Of a stretch of 37,960 nt of DNA, positions 1-8,732 are shown in pieces. Position numbers and translations under genes: made by a program. The DNA comes from a virus, in IMG/VR virus record IMGVR_UViG_3300044998_000514, positions 1-37,960 of that record. One strand, 5' to 3'. The first letter of the stretch is position 1. Each line of letters begins with the position of its first letter. Below the pieces are notes generated by a model, which worked only from the letters and a program-made list of their open reading frames with translations, did no database searches and was not told where the DNA came from.

Positions 1-11
1 GTCAAACTCTC
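1..11. repeat. 11-base terminal direct repeat, left copy
   Basis: The bases GTCAAACTCTC at the left end recur exactly at 37950-37960. The copies could be the overlap left by circularising the molecule, or the two filled-in copies of a cos cohesive end. The setting, between an HNH nuclease gene and terS, is where cos sites of HK97-like phages lie. The repeat is seen directly; the cos reading is inference. Confidence 0.6.
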
Positions 12-45
12 GCAACCGCGAAATGAGGTAGGGGGGTATAGGACC

Positions 46-528
46 ATGGCGGGCCGCAAGCCAAAGCCAACCCACATGAAGCTCTTGGAGGGCAACCCGG
101 GTAAGCGGGCGATCAACAAAGCGGAACCGAAACCGCAGGCGAAGATCCCGTCCTGCCCGCGCCATCTCAGCAAAGAGGCTCGCAAGGAATGGCGGCGGAT
201 CTCGAAGGAACTCCTCCAACTTGGCCTGTTGACGACCGTCGACCGGGCAGCGCTGGCGGCCTACTGCCAGGCTTGGGCGCACTGGGTGGAGGCTGTGGAG
301 GCGATGGCTGAGGTTGACTTCACGATGGTGGCTACCACCGACAAAGGTTACCAGCACGTAAGCCCATGGTTCGGCGTGGCCAACATTGCGCTCAAGCAAA
401 TGAGAGCATTTCTGACAGAGTTTGGGTTGACACCTGCCAGCCGTAGCCGGGTGACCGTAGCCAAGCCAGAAGAAAAGGATCCGTATAGCGAGTTCCTCGG
501 CAGACGGAAGGCAGCGGCAAGCGGCTGA
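46..528 (+). CDS. terS: Phage terminase small subunit, P27 family
   Basis: This 160-residue protein recognises phage DNA and loads the large terminase for packaging. The N-terminus MAGRKPKPTHMKLLEGNPGK is the hallmark opening of P27-family (Terminase_4) small subunits. It is followed by a Pro-rich stretch and a helical part (CPRHLSKEARKEWRRI, then TTVDRAALAAYCQAWAHWVEA). The length is normal for the family. A purine-rich GAGGTAGGGGGG precedes the ATG and may serve both as ribosome binding site and as part of the packaging site. The stop overlaps the start of terL in a TGATG arrangement, so the two are translationally coupled. Family and start are clear. Confidence 0.95.
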   Translation: MAGRKPKPTHMKLLEGNPGKRAINKAEPKPQAKIPSCPRHLSKEARKEWRRISKELLQLGLLTTVDRAALAAYCQAWAHWVEAVEAMAEVDFTMVATTDKGYQHVSPWFGVANIALKQMRAFLTEFGLTPASRSRVTVAKPEEKDPYSEFLGRRKAAASG

Positions 529-2216
529 TGGATGCGTCCGTTGTCGTCCAGCAGTACATTGACGATGTTGTTACCGGCCATAAGCCCGCTTGCAAGTGGG
601 TCAGGCTGGCCGTTGAGCGCCACGTGAGGGATCTGGAGACAGGCCACGAGCGAGGCCTTCGCTTCGACTCTGAATCTGGCGCCCACATCATTGAGTTCTT
701 TGGGTTCTTGAAACACTCCAAAGGTGAATGGGCTGGCCAGACGATCACACTTGAGCCGTGGCAGCAGTTTCTACTCTGGGTCCTGTTCGGGTGGATGCAC
801 ACCGCCCCAGAGACTGGCATAGAGTCCCGGCGCTTCCGCACTGCCTACATCGAAGTGGCCCGTAAGAACGGCAAAAGTACTTTAGCATCTGGAATAGGGA
901 TCTACCTCCTCGACGCCGATGGGGAGGCAGGCGCCGAAGTTTATTCGGCGGCCACCAAACGAGACCAGGCGCGCATCACCCACGCTGAAGCAACGCGGAT
1001 GGTGAAGTCCTCGCCCTTTCTGCGCAGGCGGCTGCGAGTGGTGAAGGACAACATCCACATCGTGGACACGGCCAGCAAGTTCGAGCCCCTGGGCCGTGAC
1101 ACGGATAGCATGGATGGCCTGAACGTTCATGGGGCCATTATCGACGAGGTTCATGCGCACAAGAATCGGGAAACCTGGGACCTGTTGGCCACGGCGATGG
1201 GCAGCCGCCAGCAGCCCATGCAGATTGGCATCACGACAGCCGGCTATGACCGCCACTCACTCTGTTACGAACTGCACGAGTACGGCGAGAAGGTGCTGCA
1301 ACAGGTCGTCGAGGATGACACATTCTTCGCCATCATTTTCACGATTGATGAGGAAGACGACTGGGAGGATGAGGCTTGCTGGGTCAAGGCCAACCCGAAT
1401 TTAGGGGTGAGCAAGAAGTTGTCCTACATGCGCAAGCAGGCGAGGGAGGCGAAGGAGATCCCCAGCTCGCAGAATTCCTTCCTCCGTCGAGATCTCAACG
1501 TCTGGACGCAGGCAGTTACCAAGTGGATGAGCGCTGACAAATGGCGAGCCTGTGGGCAGGCAGTGGATGGAGAGGGGTTGCGCGGGCGCATCTGTTACGG
1601 CGGCCTGGACCTCGCCAGCACAACCGATATTGCGGCCCACGTGCTGATCTTTCCGCCTGCATCCAAGGGCGATCCGTTTCAGGCTTTGTGTCGCTTTTAT
1701 GTGCCGGAAGAGAGCATGAAGCTGCGCAGTAAGCGGGATCGAGTGCCCTATGAGGCATGGGTGCGGCAGGGTTATATCAAGGCGACGCCAGGCGATGTGA
1801 TCGACTATGACTTTATCCTGGCCGACATCGAGGAAGACGCCGAGCGCTACGACCTCCGAGAGATCGCTTACGACCGCTGGGGCGCCACCCAGATGTCGCA
1901 GGACCTCAGGGAGCGAGGCTTTGAGGTTGTCGAGTTCGGGCAGGGGTTCGCATCGATGTCGCCGGCGATGAAAGCACTCGAACGCCTGGTGCTCGCCGGC
2001 GAGTTGGCGCACGGAGGTAATCCGGTGCTCACATGGATGGCAGACAACCTGGTAGCCAGACAGGATCCGGCCGGCAATATCAAGCCGGACAAAGAGCGGT
2101 CAACAGAGAAGATCGACGGTATGGTGGCGCTAATCATGGGCCTCGACCGGGCAATTCGCAACGGGGGCAAGCCGAGAGAGAGCGTGTATGAGACGCGGGG
2201 GATTCGCACACTGTGA
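528..2216 (+). CDS. terL: Phage terminase large subunit (ATPase and nuclease)
   Basis: This 562-residue protein is the DNA packaging motor and the nuclease that cuts concatemers. The ATPase half shows a Walker A-type loop ARKNGKST (residues 111-118) and a Walker B AIIDE (203-207) followed by HAHKN. The nuclease half begins near YGGLDLASTTD (residues 357-367), with Asp361 and Asp367 as likely metal ligands of the RNase H-like fold. Size and motif order match the Terminase_1 family of HK97-like phages. It starts one base inside the terS stop codon, and its own stop overlaps a GTG start downstream. Confidence 0.96.
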   Translation: MDASVVVQQYIDDVVTGHKPACKWVRLAVERHVRDLETGHERGLRFDSESGAHIIEFFGFLKHSKGEWAGQTITLEPWQQFLLWVLFGWMHTAPETGIESRRFRTAYIEVARKNGKSTLASGIGIYLLDADGEAGAEVYSAATKRDQARITHAEATRMVKSSPFLRRRLRVVKDNIHIVDTASKFEPLGRDTDSMDGLNVHGAIIDEVHAHKNRETWDLLATAMGSRQQPMQIGITTAGYDRHSLCYELHEYGEKVLQQVVEDDTFFAIIFTIDEEDDWEDEACWVKANPNLGVSKKLSYMRKQAREAKEIPSSQNSFLRRDLNVWTQAVTKWMSADKWRACGQAVDGEGLRGRICYGGLDLASTTDIAAHVLIFPPASKGDPFQALCRFYVPEESMKLRSKRDRVPYEAWVRQGYIKATPGDVIDYDFILADIEEDAERYDLREIAYDRWGATQMSQDLRERGFEVVEFGQGFASMSPAMKALERLVLAGELAHGGNPVLTWMADNLVARQDPAGNIKPDKERSTEKIDGMVALIMGLDRAIRNGGKPRESVYETRGIRTL

Positions 2217-2398
2217 TCGCAAAGCGGGGGCCAGGCCCCATCGGGCTGGAAGATGTCCTGGCGTTGGTGGGGCTGATATTGCTGTCCGCCGCGGTCTATC
2301 AGGCGGGTGGGGCTGTGGTTCTGCTACTGTTCTGGGGCGTCGTTATGTTGTGCGTAGCCGCTGCCGTAGCCTGGAAAAAAGCGCAGCGAGGGCGCTGA
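2213..2398 (+). CDS. Small membrane protein between terL and portal
   Basis: This 61-residue protein starts at a GTG that overlaps the terL stop (GTGA). Most of it is hydrophobic: a first helix around LEDVLALVGLILLSAAVYQ and a second around AVVLLLFWGVVMLCVAAAVAW, then a basic tail KKAQRGR. Two membrane segments with a positively charged end are likely. Small membrane proteins at this position are common in siphoviruses but have no agreed function. A competing frame (2188-2412) overlaps it and lacks such features. The coding call rests on the tight spacing between terL and portal. Confidence 0.7.
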   Translation: MIAKRGPGPIGLEDVLALVGLILLSAAVYQAGGAVVLLLFWGVVMLCVAAAVAWKKAQRGR

Positions 2399-2399
2399 C

Positions 2400-4466
2400 A
2401 TGGGATTCCTGACAGAACTGTTCGCCACACGCCAACATCCCAGCGGCCACGGCCAGTGGGAACGATGGTTTAGCCTGGGCAATCGCACCTATGCAGGCGT
2501 CGATGTGACCGAGGAGTCCGCCCTGACGCTCAGCGCCTATTTCGCCTGCATCCGGGTGATCTCGGAGAGCGTGGCTATGCTGCCGCTGTTGACCTACCGC
2601 TATCTGCCCAACGGTGGCAGAGAACGTGCGTCGGACCATCCTGTGTACTGGCTGCTGAAAGAGCAGCCCAACCCGGAGATGAGTGCCTTCGAGTTCCGGG
2701 AGACCATCACCGCTCACTGTGCAGGGTGGGGCAACGGCTACGCTGAAATCGAGTGGAGCAAGATAGGGCGACCTATTGCGCTTTGGCCGCTTCATCCCGG
2801 TCGGATGCAGGTAAAACGTGTGAATAGAGAACTGCGTTACCTCTACACGGACCCCGATGGTAGAACCGCCAACCTGCCGGCCTGGCGCGTGCATCACTTT
2901 CGGGGCCCCAGCAACAATGGCGTCGTCGGCTACAGCATGGCGCGCAAGGCGGCTCAATCCATCGGCCTGGCGTTGGCCACCGAGGAATATGGTTCTCGGT
3001 TTTTCGGCAACGGCGCCCGGCCTGGCGTGGTGCTCAAACACCCAGGTTTGCTCAGCGATGAAGCCTACAGCCGATTGAAGAATTCCTATGAGGCGGACCA
3101 CCAGGGATTAAGCAACGCGCACCGGATCAAAATTCTAGAGGAGGGGATGGACCTGGAAACCATCGGCATCCCGCCAGAAGAAGCGCAGTTCCTGGAAACC
3201 AGGAAATTTCAGGTGGCGGAGGTGGCGCGCTGGTTTCGCATTCCGGCCCACATGATAAACGATCTGGAAAAGGCGACCTTCTCAAACATAGAAGAGCAAG
3301 GGTTGGAGTTTGTCATCTACACCTTGACACCGTGGCTTGTCCGCTCGGAGCAGGCGCTCATGCGGGACCTGATGACCCGTGAGGAGCGCCAACGCTTCTT
3401 TATTCGCTACCTGGCCTCTGGTCTGCTGCGGGGCAACAGTGATGCCCGCTCGAAGTTCTACGCGACAGCCATCCAAAACGGCTGGATGTCGCCGAATGAA
3501 GTGCGCATCCTGGAGGACCTCAACCCTTATGCGGGCGGCGATGTCTATCTGCTGCCGCTCAATATGACGCCAGCAGATGAGGCAGGCAGCGGGCAGCAGA
3601 GTGGCGTCAGGGCGCTTGTAGAGGGCCACACAGGGCAGCAAAGTTGTCGCTGTGCAGCCTGCCAAGAAAGACGGGCAGACGACGAAGAAGCGGGCGACCA
3701 GGCCGAAGGCGAGAGCGAAGAGACGGCCAAGATCCGACGTTCCAAGCAGAAGCTGGCCAGGGACTTCGTGCCGGTCTTCGAGGACGTAGCCGGGCGGGTG
3801 GTGCGTCGCGAGGTCAACGACATCAGGCGGGCCATCAACAAGCACCTGCGCCGGCGCAGCCTGGCTGACTTCCTGGAATGGCTGGAGACCTTCTACGCTG
3901 ACTTTGCCGCCGTGGTGCGGGATGCGTTCAAGGCGACCCTGCTCACCTATGCTGGGCCGGTGACCACGGCAGTGGCCGACGAGCTGGGCAAAAACGACCC
4001 AGGCGTCACCGACGAATTGAAGGCGTTCATCGACGAGTATCTAGAAGCCCTGGCCACGGGCTGGGTTGCCTCCAGCCGCAACCAGATCGATGCGCTGATC
4101 ACCGACGCTGAGGCCGATGGCGCCGATGGCGCCGACATCGCCGACGCCATCGAGGAGCGGCTCGACGGCTGGGAAGAGAGTCAGCCGGGCAAGGTGAGTC
4201 TGCGACAGGCGTTTGAAGCAGGCAACGCGCTGGCCGTGGCAATGTACGGTTATTTCAGCGTGCAGTACCTGATGTGGGCAGCCAGCGGGAAGAGTTGCCC
4301 TTTCTGCCAACGGTTGAACGGTAAGATCGTTGGCATCGAGAAATACTTCGTGGGCAAGGGAGAGTTTGTTAACGGCGGGCCGGATGATGCGCCCCTGCTG
4401 GTGCGCAGAAACACTCGGCATGGACCTTTACACAAATCTTGCGACTGTGTAGTCGTCGCTGCTTAG
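2400..4466 (+). CDS. Portal protein fused to a MuF-like head morphogenesis domain
   Basis: This 688-residue protein is far longer than the roughly 400 residues usual for HK97-type portals. The first 380 or so residues look like a portal (VDVTEESALTLSAYFACIRV, then PNPEMSAFEFRETI, and VARWFRIPAHMI in the stem region). After an acidic linker the remainder (about 430-688) resembles phage Mu gpF-type minor head proteins. It ends with CPFC (Cys633, Cys636), HGPLH (His674, His678) and CDC (Cys681, Cys683), a likely metal-binding cluster. In many phages these two parts are separate neighbouring genes. The portal call is firm; the MuF assignment comes from motif order. Confidence 0.9.
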   Translation: MGFLTELFATRQHPSGHGQWERWFSLGNRTYAGVDVTEESALTLSAYFACIRVISESVAMLPLLTYRYLPNGGRERASDHPVYWLLKEQPNPEMSAFEFRETITAHCAGWGNGYAEIEWSKIGRPIALWPLHPGRMQVKRVNRELRYLYTDPDGRTANLPAWRVHHFRGPSNNGVVGYSMARKAAQSIGLALATEEYGSRFFGNGARPGVVLKHPGLLSDEAYSRLKNSYEADHQGLSNAHRIKILEEGMDLETIGIPPEEAQFLETRKFQVAEVARWFRIPAHMINDLEKATFSNIEEQGLEFVIYTLTPWLVRSEQALMRDLMTREERQRFFIRYLASGLLRGNSDARSKFYATAIQNGWMSPNEVRILEDLNPYAGGDVYLLPLNMTPADEAGSGQQSGVRALVEGHTGQQSCRCAACQERRADDEEAGDQAEGESEETAKIRRSKQKLARDFVPVFEDVAGRVVRREVNDIRRAINKHLRRRSLADFLEWLETFYADFAAVVRDAFKATLLTYAGPVTTAVADELGKNDPGVTDELKAFIDEYLEALATGWVASSRNQIDALITDAEADGADGADIADAIEERLDGWEESQPGKVSLRQAFEAGNALAVAMYGYFSVQYLMWAASGKSCPFCQRLNGKIVGIEKYFVGKGEFVNGGPDDAPLLVRRNTRHGPLHKSCDCVVVAA

Positions 4467-4553
4467 TTGCTTGTTTTTGATAAGTTTTTCTATCTGCATG
4501 ATGCTGATTGCACAACGTTACGCCATTAGCCAAGGCAAAACAGTGAGGGAATC

Positions 4554-5183
4554 ATGGAACTAGAGCGGCGTTTCTGCGCACAACATGGGTTGCGGCTGGA
4601 CCGGCGAGCGGAAGACAAACTGCCGATGATCGCCGGCTATGCGGCGGTCTTCAATACGCTCAGCGTGGATCTGTGGGGTTTCCGTGAAAAGATTGCGCCA
4701 GGCGCCTTTGCCGGTAGCCTGAACGATGATGTACGGGCGCTGTGGAACCACGAGACGGGCATCGTGCTGGGACGCACCAAAAGCGGCACGCTACGCCTGG
4801 CTGAAGATGACACGGGCCTGGCGATTGAGATCGACCCGCCCGCGAGCGCCGGCAATTACATCGAGACCATTAAGCGGGGCGATGTGGATCAGATGAGTTT
4901 CGCCTTCCGCACGCTGGAACAGGCCTGGGACGAAGACGACGACGGCGTGCTGATCCGCACACTGCTCAAGGTCAAGCTCTATGAGGTCTCACCGGTCACG
5001 TTCCCGGCCTATCCGGCCACGAACGTGGGCGTGCGTAGCGGGCGGGTGGATCAGGTCTATGGCGTGATTCCTGAGATTCCGGCTGAGTTTCGACGGGCGT
5101 CAAACTCAGCATCACATACAGCGGCTGATCTGGCGCGGGCGCGCTATGAGCAGCGGCACCGGAAATTGCAATTACTCGGATAG
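4554..5183 (+). CDS. HK97-family prohead protease
   Basis: This 209-residue serine protease matures the prohead by cutting the N-terminal scaffold domain off the capsid protein. The family signature IAGYAAVFN lies at residues 27-34, the catalytic His is probably His66 in ALWNHETG, and the nucleophile is probably Ser115 in DQMSFAF. The segment LYEVSPVTFPAYPAT is also typical of the family. GTGAGGGA precedes the ATG. An 87-base gap separates it from the portal gene, unusually long for this operon and AT-rich, so a weak internal promoter there is possible. It lies directly upstream of the capsid gene it serves. Confidence 0.94.
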   Translation: MELERRFCAQHGLRLDRRAEDKLPMIAGYAAVFNTLSVDLWGFREKIAPGAFAGSLNDDVRALWNHETGIVLGRTKSGTLRLAEDDTGLAIEIDPPASAGNYIETIKRGDVDQMSFAFRTLEQAWDEDDDGVLIRTLLKVKLYEVSPVTFPAYPATNVGVRSGRVDQVYGVIPEIPAEFRRASNSASHTAADLARARYEQRHRKLQLLG

Positions 5184-5195
5184 GAGTACATAACG

Positions 5196-6506
5196 ATGAG
5201 CAGCAAGACACAAATGATTGAGATGCGCCAGAAGCGGGCCAAATTGCTCCACGATGCGCGCGAACTCAACGACAAAGTGCAGGCCGAGAACCGCGACTTC
5301 ACGGCAGAAGAGCAGCAGAACTGGGATCGGATGTTCGACGAGGCAGACAAACTCCGCCAGCGCATCGAGCGCGAGGAGCGGCTGGAAAGCGTCGAGGCTG
5401 AGTTGAACAGCAGCGACGGCGCCGAACGCCGACCAGATCCCGAGGGGCGCAACGGTGGCGAGCGGATCGAGTTCCGCAGCCGCAGTATGCGCGGCGTGGA
5501 GCAGATCAACCCGGGCTGGCGTGATCTGCCCGAATGGCGGCGTCTGATGCGCACTGCTGAGAGCAGCTACACCGCGGGCTTCCGTGCTTTCCTGCGTGGC
5601 CAACCGGCCTCTGCTGAAGTGCGCAATCTGCAAGCTGACCTTGACACACAGGGTGGCTATTTGATGGCGCCGATCCAGATGGTGGACCAGCTGATCAAGG
5701 CCGTGGACGATGCAGTCTACATCCGCCAGTGGGCTACTGTCTTCGCCGTTCCCAACGCTGACAGCCTGGGCGTGCCCACGCTGGAGAGTGACCCGGCGGA
5801 CGCCGACTGGACTACGGAGCTGGCCACGGGCAACGAAGACGACCAGATGAGCTTCGGCAAGCGCCAACTGCATCCGCACCCGCTGGCCAAACGCATCCGC
5901 ATCAGCCGCAAGCTGATCGCAAAAGTGCCCAATTCTGAAGGCATCGTGATCGAGCGACTGGGTTACAAGTTTGGCATCACGCAGGAGAAAGCATTTCTTA
6001 CCGGCAACGGTGCGCAACAGCCGCTAGGGGTCTTTGTGGCATCGGTCGATGGTATTCCCACCGCCCGCGACGAGGCGACCGATAACACTGCAACGGCTGT
6101 CACCTTCGACGGCCTGATCAACGCCAAATACAAGCTCAAGAGCCAGTATTGGCCGCGGGCGCGATGGCTCGCCCACCGCGACTTCTACAAGATGGTGGTC
6201 AAGCTGGTGGATGGCAACGGCCAGTACATCTGGCGTGAGTCGACGCGCACGGGCGAACCCGACATGCTCCTGGGACTGCCGACCTACATGAGCGAGTATG
6301 CGCCCAACACATTCACGGCCAGTCAGTATGTTGCGATCCTGGGCGATTTCAGCAACTACTGGATTGCCGATTCTATGGCCATGGAGATGCAGCGGCTGGT
6401 GGAGCTCTATGCCGAGACTAACCAGATCGGTCTGATCGGACGCCTGGAGAGCGACGGCCAGCCGACACTGGCCGAAGCCTTCGTCCGCGTGAAATTGGGG
6501 AGCTGA
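5196..6506 (+). CDS. Major capsid protein, HK97 fold with delta scaffold domain
   Basis: This 436-residue protein forms the head shell. Residues 1 to about 75 are highly charged and helical (MRQKRAKLLHDARELNDKVQ and onward), as in the HK97 delta domain that acts as scaffold and is removed by the protease. The shell domain begins after FRAFLRG and contains DTQGGYLMAPIQMVDQLIK, GVPTLESDPADADWTTEL and KRIRISRKLI, all typical of HK97 gp5 relatives. The RBS is AGGAGT before the ATG. It directly follows the protease gene. Confidence 0.95.
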   Translation: MSSKTQMIEMRQKRAKLLHDARELNDKVQAENRDFTAEEQQNWDRMFDEADKLRQRIEREERLESVEAELNSSDGAERRPDPEGRNGGERIEFRSRSMRGVEQINPGWRDLPEWRRLMRTAESSYTAGFRAFLRGQPASAEVRNLQADLDTQGGYLMAPIQMVDQLIKAVDDAVYIRQWATVFAVPNADSLGVPTLESDPADADWTTELATGNEDDQMSFGKRQLHPHPLAKRIRISRKLIAKVPNSEGIVIERLGYKFGITQEKAFLTGNGAQQPLGVFVASVDGIPTARDEATDNTATAVTFDGLINAKYKLKSQYWPRARWLAHRDFYKMVVKLVDGNGQYIWRESTRTGEPDMLLGLPTYMSEYAPNTFTASQYVAILGDFSNYWIADSMAMEMQRLVELYAETNQIGLIGRLESDGQPTLAEAFVRVKLGS

Positions 6507-6558
6507 TAGGGAGCACGCAGGCGGCGACAATCCGTCCACCTAATCCAGGAGACAAACA

Positions 6559-6981
6559 ATGAACCTGAGCAAGAACTCGAAGTTGATCAAGGTCAAGGCC
6601 GGCCAAACCACTGGCACGGACCCGGTCGAGAGCGACGTTGTGGACATGAGCGGATTTGAGGGCGTGCTGTTCTTTGGGTCGATTGCCACTGCTAACGCCG
6701 GCAATTTCGGCAAAGCGCAGCAGGGTCAACTGGCCAATGGCTCGGATATGGCTGACCTGGCCGGCACGAAGGTTGTGCCGGGCACAAACGGCCACTCCTT
6801 TCTCATCGATGTTTATCGACCACGAGAACGGTATGTGCGCTGCGTGGTTGTCCGGGCCGGGGCGACGACGGTGACGGGCGACATCTATGCACTGCTCTAC
6901 GGCGCGGCGAAGATGCCCACCGAACAGGGCGCCACCATCGCTGCGGAGATCCACGCCAGCCCGGCTGAAGGCACTGCGTAA
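6559..6981 (+). CDS. Putative virion-associated protein, unknown
   Basis: This 140-residue protein follows the capsid gene after a 52-base gap, with CCAGGAGAC before the ATG. The sequence is Gly, Ala and Val rich, without membrane segments or cysteine clusters apart from a single Cys. It alternates polar and hydrophobic residues (GVLFFGSIATANAG, YVRCVVVRAGATTVTGDIYALLY), which suggests a beta-rich fold. The position suits a head decoration or accessory capsid protein, but no family motif was recognised, so that role is only an inference from order. Confidence 0.75.
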   Translation: MNLSKNSKLIKVKAGQTTGTDPVESDVVDMSGFEGVLFFGSIATANAGNFGKAQQGQLANGSDMADLAGTKVVPGTNGHSFLIDVYRPRERYVRCVVVRAGATTVTGDIYALLYGAAKMPTEQGATIAAEIHASPAEGTA

Positions 6982-7031
6982 CCGTAGTGCGGAGTACAGG
7001 ATGTGGAATAGGTGGAGCAGGGAGGTTTGTC

Positions 7032-7559
7032 ATGCGTTCGTTGAAAACGTTCATCATCGTTGCCGCTGCGGTTGTGCTGGTGGCGATGTTGCTGAGTGTG
7101 TTGGCGCCTATACCGGCAGCGGTCGAGGCGCAGAACGTGCCGTGCTTCCGTCCGATAGGCGGGGCTAAATTCGTGTGCGCTGACGGCGGCGCCTTTGAAG
7201 CGCGTGAGGGGGCGCTGATCGACGTGCAGTATGGCGCCTCCGCCCTGTTCGGGGGTTCGCTCGAATTCGCCGTGGCCACGCCGATTGCAGTGACCTCTGG
7301 CGGGGCAATCGACCCAGACGGCGCCGTTTATGTGACGTTGACCAGCGCCGGCAATGTGGGTACGTCCAATGTGGTGACCACCACGGCGCGGCGCTTGCTG
7401 ATTCTGCACAACACTGGGTCTAACACCATCACGCTGACGGATACGGGGCAATTACTGTTGGGCGGCAATGCGGTTTTGGGGCCACAGGACACGCTCACCC
7501 TGATCAGCAGCGGCGGCGCTACGTCCAAGTGGGTGCAGTTGTCGAAGGCGGATAACTGA
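7032..7559 (+). CDS. Protein with N-terminal signal or anchor and beta-rich body, unknown
   Basis: I prefer the ATG at 7032, which follows GGGAGG, over a longer reading from 6987. The resulting 175-residue protein opens with a basic N-terminus and a hydrophobic stretch (FIIVAAAVVLVAMLLSVL) ending near AAVEAQ, like a cleavable signal peptide. The body is Gly/Thr/Val rich with repeated short beta-like strands (RRLLILHNTGSNTITLTDTG). It has only two cysteines, in CFRPIGGAKFVC. An exported protein inside a head operon is odd. It may be a surface-exposed virion protein or host-modifying protein. No family was recognised. Confidence 0.75.
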   Translation: MRSLKTFIIVAAAVVLVAMLLSVLAPIPAAVEAQNVPCFRPIGGAKFVCADGGAFEAREGALIDVQYGASALFGGSLEFAVATPIAVTSGGAIDPDGAVYVTLTSAGNVGTSNVVTTTARRLLILHNTGSNTITLTDTGQLLLGGNAVLGPQDTLTLISSGGATSKWVQLSKADN

Positions 7560-7777
7560 TGAAGGCGATCCTCATGATCACCCTGGCGGCGGGTCCGCAA
7601 GGCGTGCTGCAACCAGGCAATTTGTACCAGGTGGACGACACGTTGGCTGACGGACTGTTCGCCGGCCGCTATGCAGTGCTGGCGCCCATAGGGTCTTCCG
7701 TTGAGGTGGCAGCCGTGGAGCCGCCTGAGCGGGCTGTAGTGCAGCGTCCACAGCGCAGCAAAAGGATAGTCCGATGA
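7559..7777 (+). CDS. Small unknown protein in head-tail region
   Basis: This 72-residue protein starts at an ATG overlapping the previous stop (TGATGA). The central part, LQPGNLYQVDDTLADGLFAGRYAVLAP, has the same pattern as WNPGDVIHLSDAQADVHLRRGNVEALP in the protein at 9489-9770: a P-G-x-x-[Y/I] step followed by a short helix and a basic exit. Both have Glu/Pro-rich, basic tails (PPERAVVQRPQRSKRIVR here). They may be paralogues of a small SH3-like or adaptor fold. This is comparison by eye only; function is unknown. Confidence 0.7.
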   Translation: MKAILMITLAAGPQGVLQPGNLYQVDDTLADGLFAGRYAVLAPIGSSVEVAAVEPPERAVVQRPQRSKRIVR

Positions 7778-8370
7778 GACCAGAGGTGACCTCGCTTCTG
7801 ATTACACCGCCAGCGGTGGAGCCGGTCTCGCTGGACGAGGCCAAGTTGCATCTGCGCGTCGATGGTCAAGAGGAGGATGACCTCATCACCGGCTACCTGA
7901 CAGCAGCGCGGGAGGTCTGTGAGGATGAGAGCCGGCGTGCGTTCATCACACAGACCAGAGAGGCAGTGCTGGACTGTTGGCCGGCTGCTCCCTGGATCGC
8001 ACTGCCCAGATCGCCATTGCAGAGCGTCGTCAGCATCAAATACACCGATAGCCAGGGAGTGGAGCACACATGGCCCAGCAGCGAATACATCGTCGATACA
8101 GCAAGCTCGCCGGGCCGCGTGCGGCTGGCCTACGGCAAATGGTGGCCCTGGGCGACCTTGCAGCCTGGTACCGCCATCCGAGTGCGCTACGTGGCCGGCT
8201 ACGGCGATGACGCCGCGGACGTGCCCCAGAAATATCGACAGGCGATCAAGCTCCTGGTGGGACACTACTATGAGAACCGCGAAGCGGTGACCGCCCAGGT
8301 GCGCTTCAACCTGGCGCCGATTCCCCTGGGTGTGCGGTCGCTGCTCATGGTCGACCGGGCATCGTGGTGA
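7774..8370 (+). CDS. Head-tail connector, HK97 gp6 / phiE125 gp8-like
   Basis: This 198-residue protein should form the ring under the portal that connects head and tail. Diagnostic features are the N-terminal PVSLDEAKLHLRVDGQEEDDLITGYLTAAREVCED helix block, the WIALPRSPLQSVVSIKYTD strand region, and VRYVAGYGDDAADVPQKYRQAIKLLVGHYYENRE near the C-terminus. All are characteristic of the phage gp6-like connector family, and the length fits. It overlaps the previous gene by four bases (ATGA) and begins the connector-tail completion block. Confidence 0.92.
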   Translation: MRPEVTSLLITPPAVEPVSLDEAKLHLRVDGQEEDDLITGYLTAAREVCEDESRRAFITQTREAVLDCWPAAPWIALPRSPLQSVVSIKYTDSQGVEHTWPSSEYIVDTASSPGRVRLAYGKWWPWATLQPGTAIRVRYVAGYGDDAADVPQKYRQAIKLLVGHYYENREAVTAQVRFNLAPIPLGVRSLLMVDRASW

Positions 8371-8378
8371 GGTGAGCG

Positions 8379-8732
8379 ATGCAGGCCGGTCTACTGCGTA
8401 AGCGTATCACGTTCCAGCAGCGGAATATCACCCGCGGCAGCAACGGTGAACAGATGATCACCTGGACGGACATAGGCACAGTCTGGGCGGATGTGCGGTC
8501 ACCGGTAGTCGCTCAGACAACGGAGCGCGACGAAGGGCGAGCGAACCAGGTGCAGGCGACCATTATGTATGACATCGACATCCGCTACCGCACAGGGCTG
8601 GACCCAGTCATGAGGGTGGTCTATGAGGGCCAGGATCTGGACATCCATTCGATCATGGATCCGGACGGGCGCCGGCAGAAATTACGCTTGCGTTGCGTGG
8701 CCGTGGCGGACCCGGAGCCAGATGACCTATGA
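8379..8732 (+). CDS. Head closure protein (head-tail adaptor, SPP1 gp16-like)
   Basis: This 117-residue protein matches the phage head-tail joining family: MQAGLLRKRITFQQRNITRGSNG at the start, then TWTDIGTVWADVRSPV, a long loop, DIRYRTGLDPVMRVVYEGQDLDIHSIMDPDGRRQKLRL, and a short end. In these phages it plugs the connector after packaging. GGTGAG precedes the ATG, eight bases after the connector stop. The stop overlaps the start of the next gene. Confidence 0.9.
   Translation: MQAGLLRKRITFQQRNITRGSNGEQMITWTDIGTVWADVRSPVVAQTTERDEGRANQVQATIMYDIDIRYRTGLDPVMRVVYEGQDLDIHSIMDPDGRRQKLRLRCVAVADPEPDDL

Noticed and set aside
2343-3101. Long minus-strand open frame (252 residues) opposite the portal gene
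   Set aside because: It lies wholly opposite a well-supported structural gene, and its sequence has no domain pattern. It is a shadow of high-GC coding DNA.
5172-6017. Minus-strand open frame (281 residues) opposite the capsid gene
   Set aside because: The capsid gene on the plus strand is certain. The antisense protein shows no motif, and no promoter or ribosome binding site stands out.
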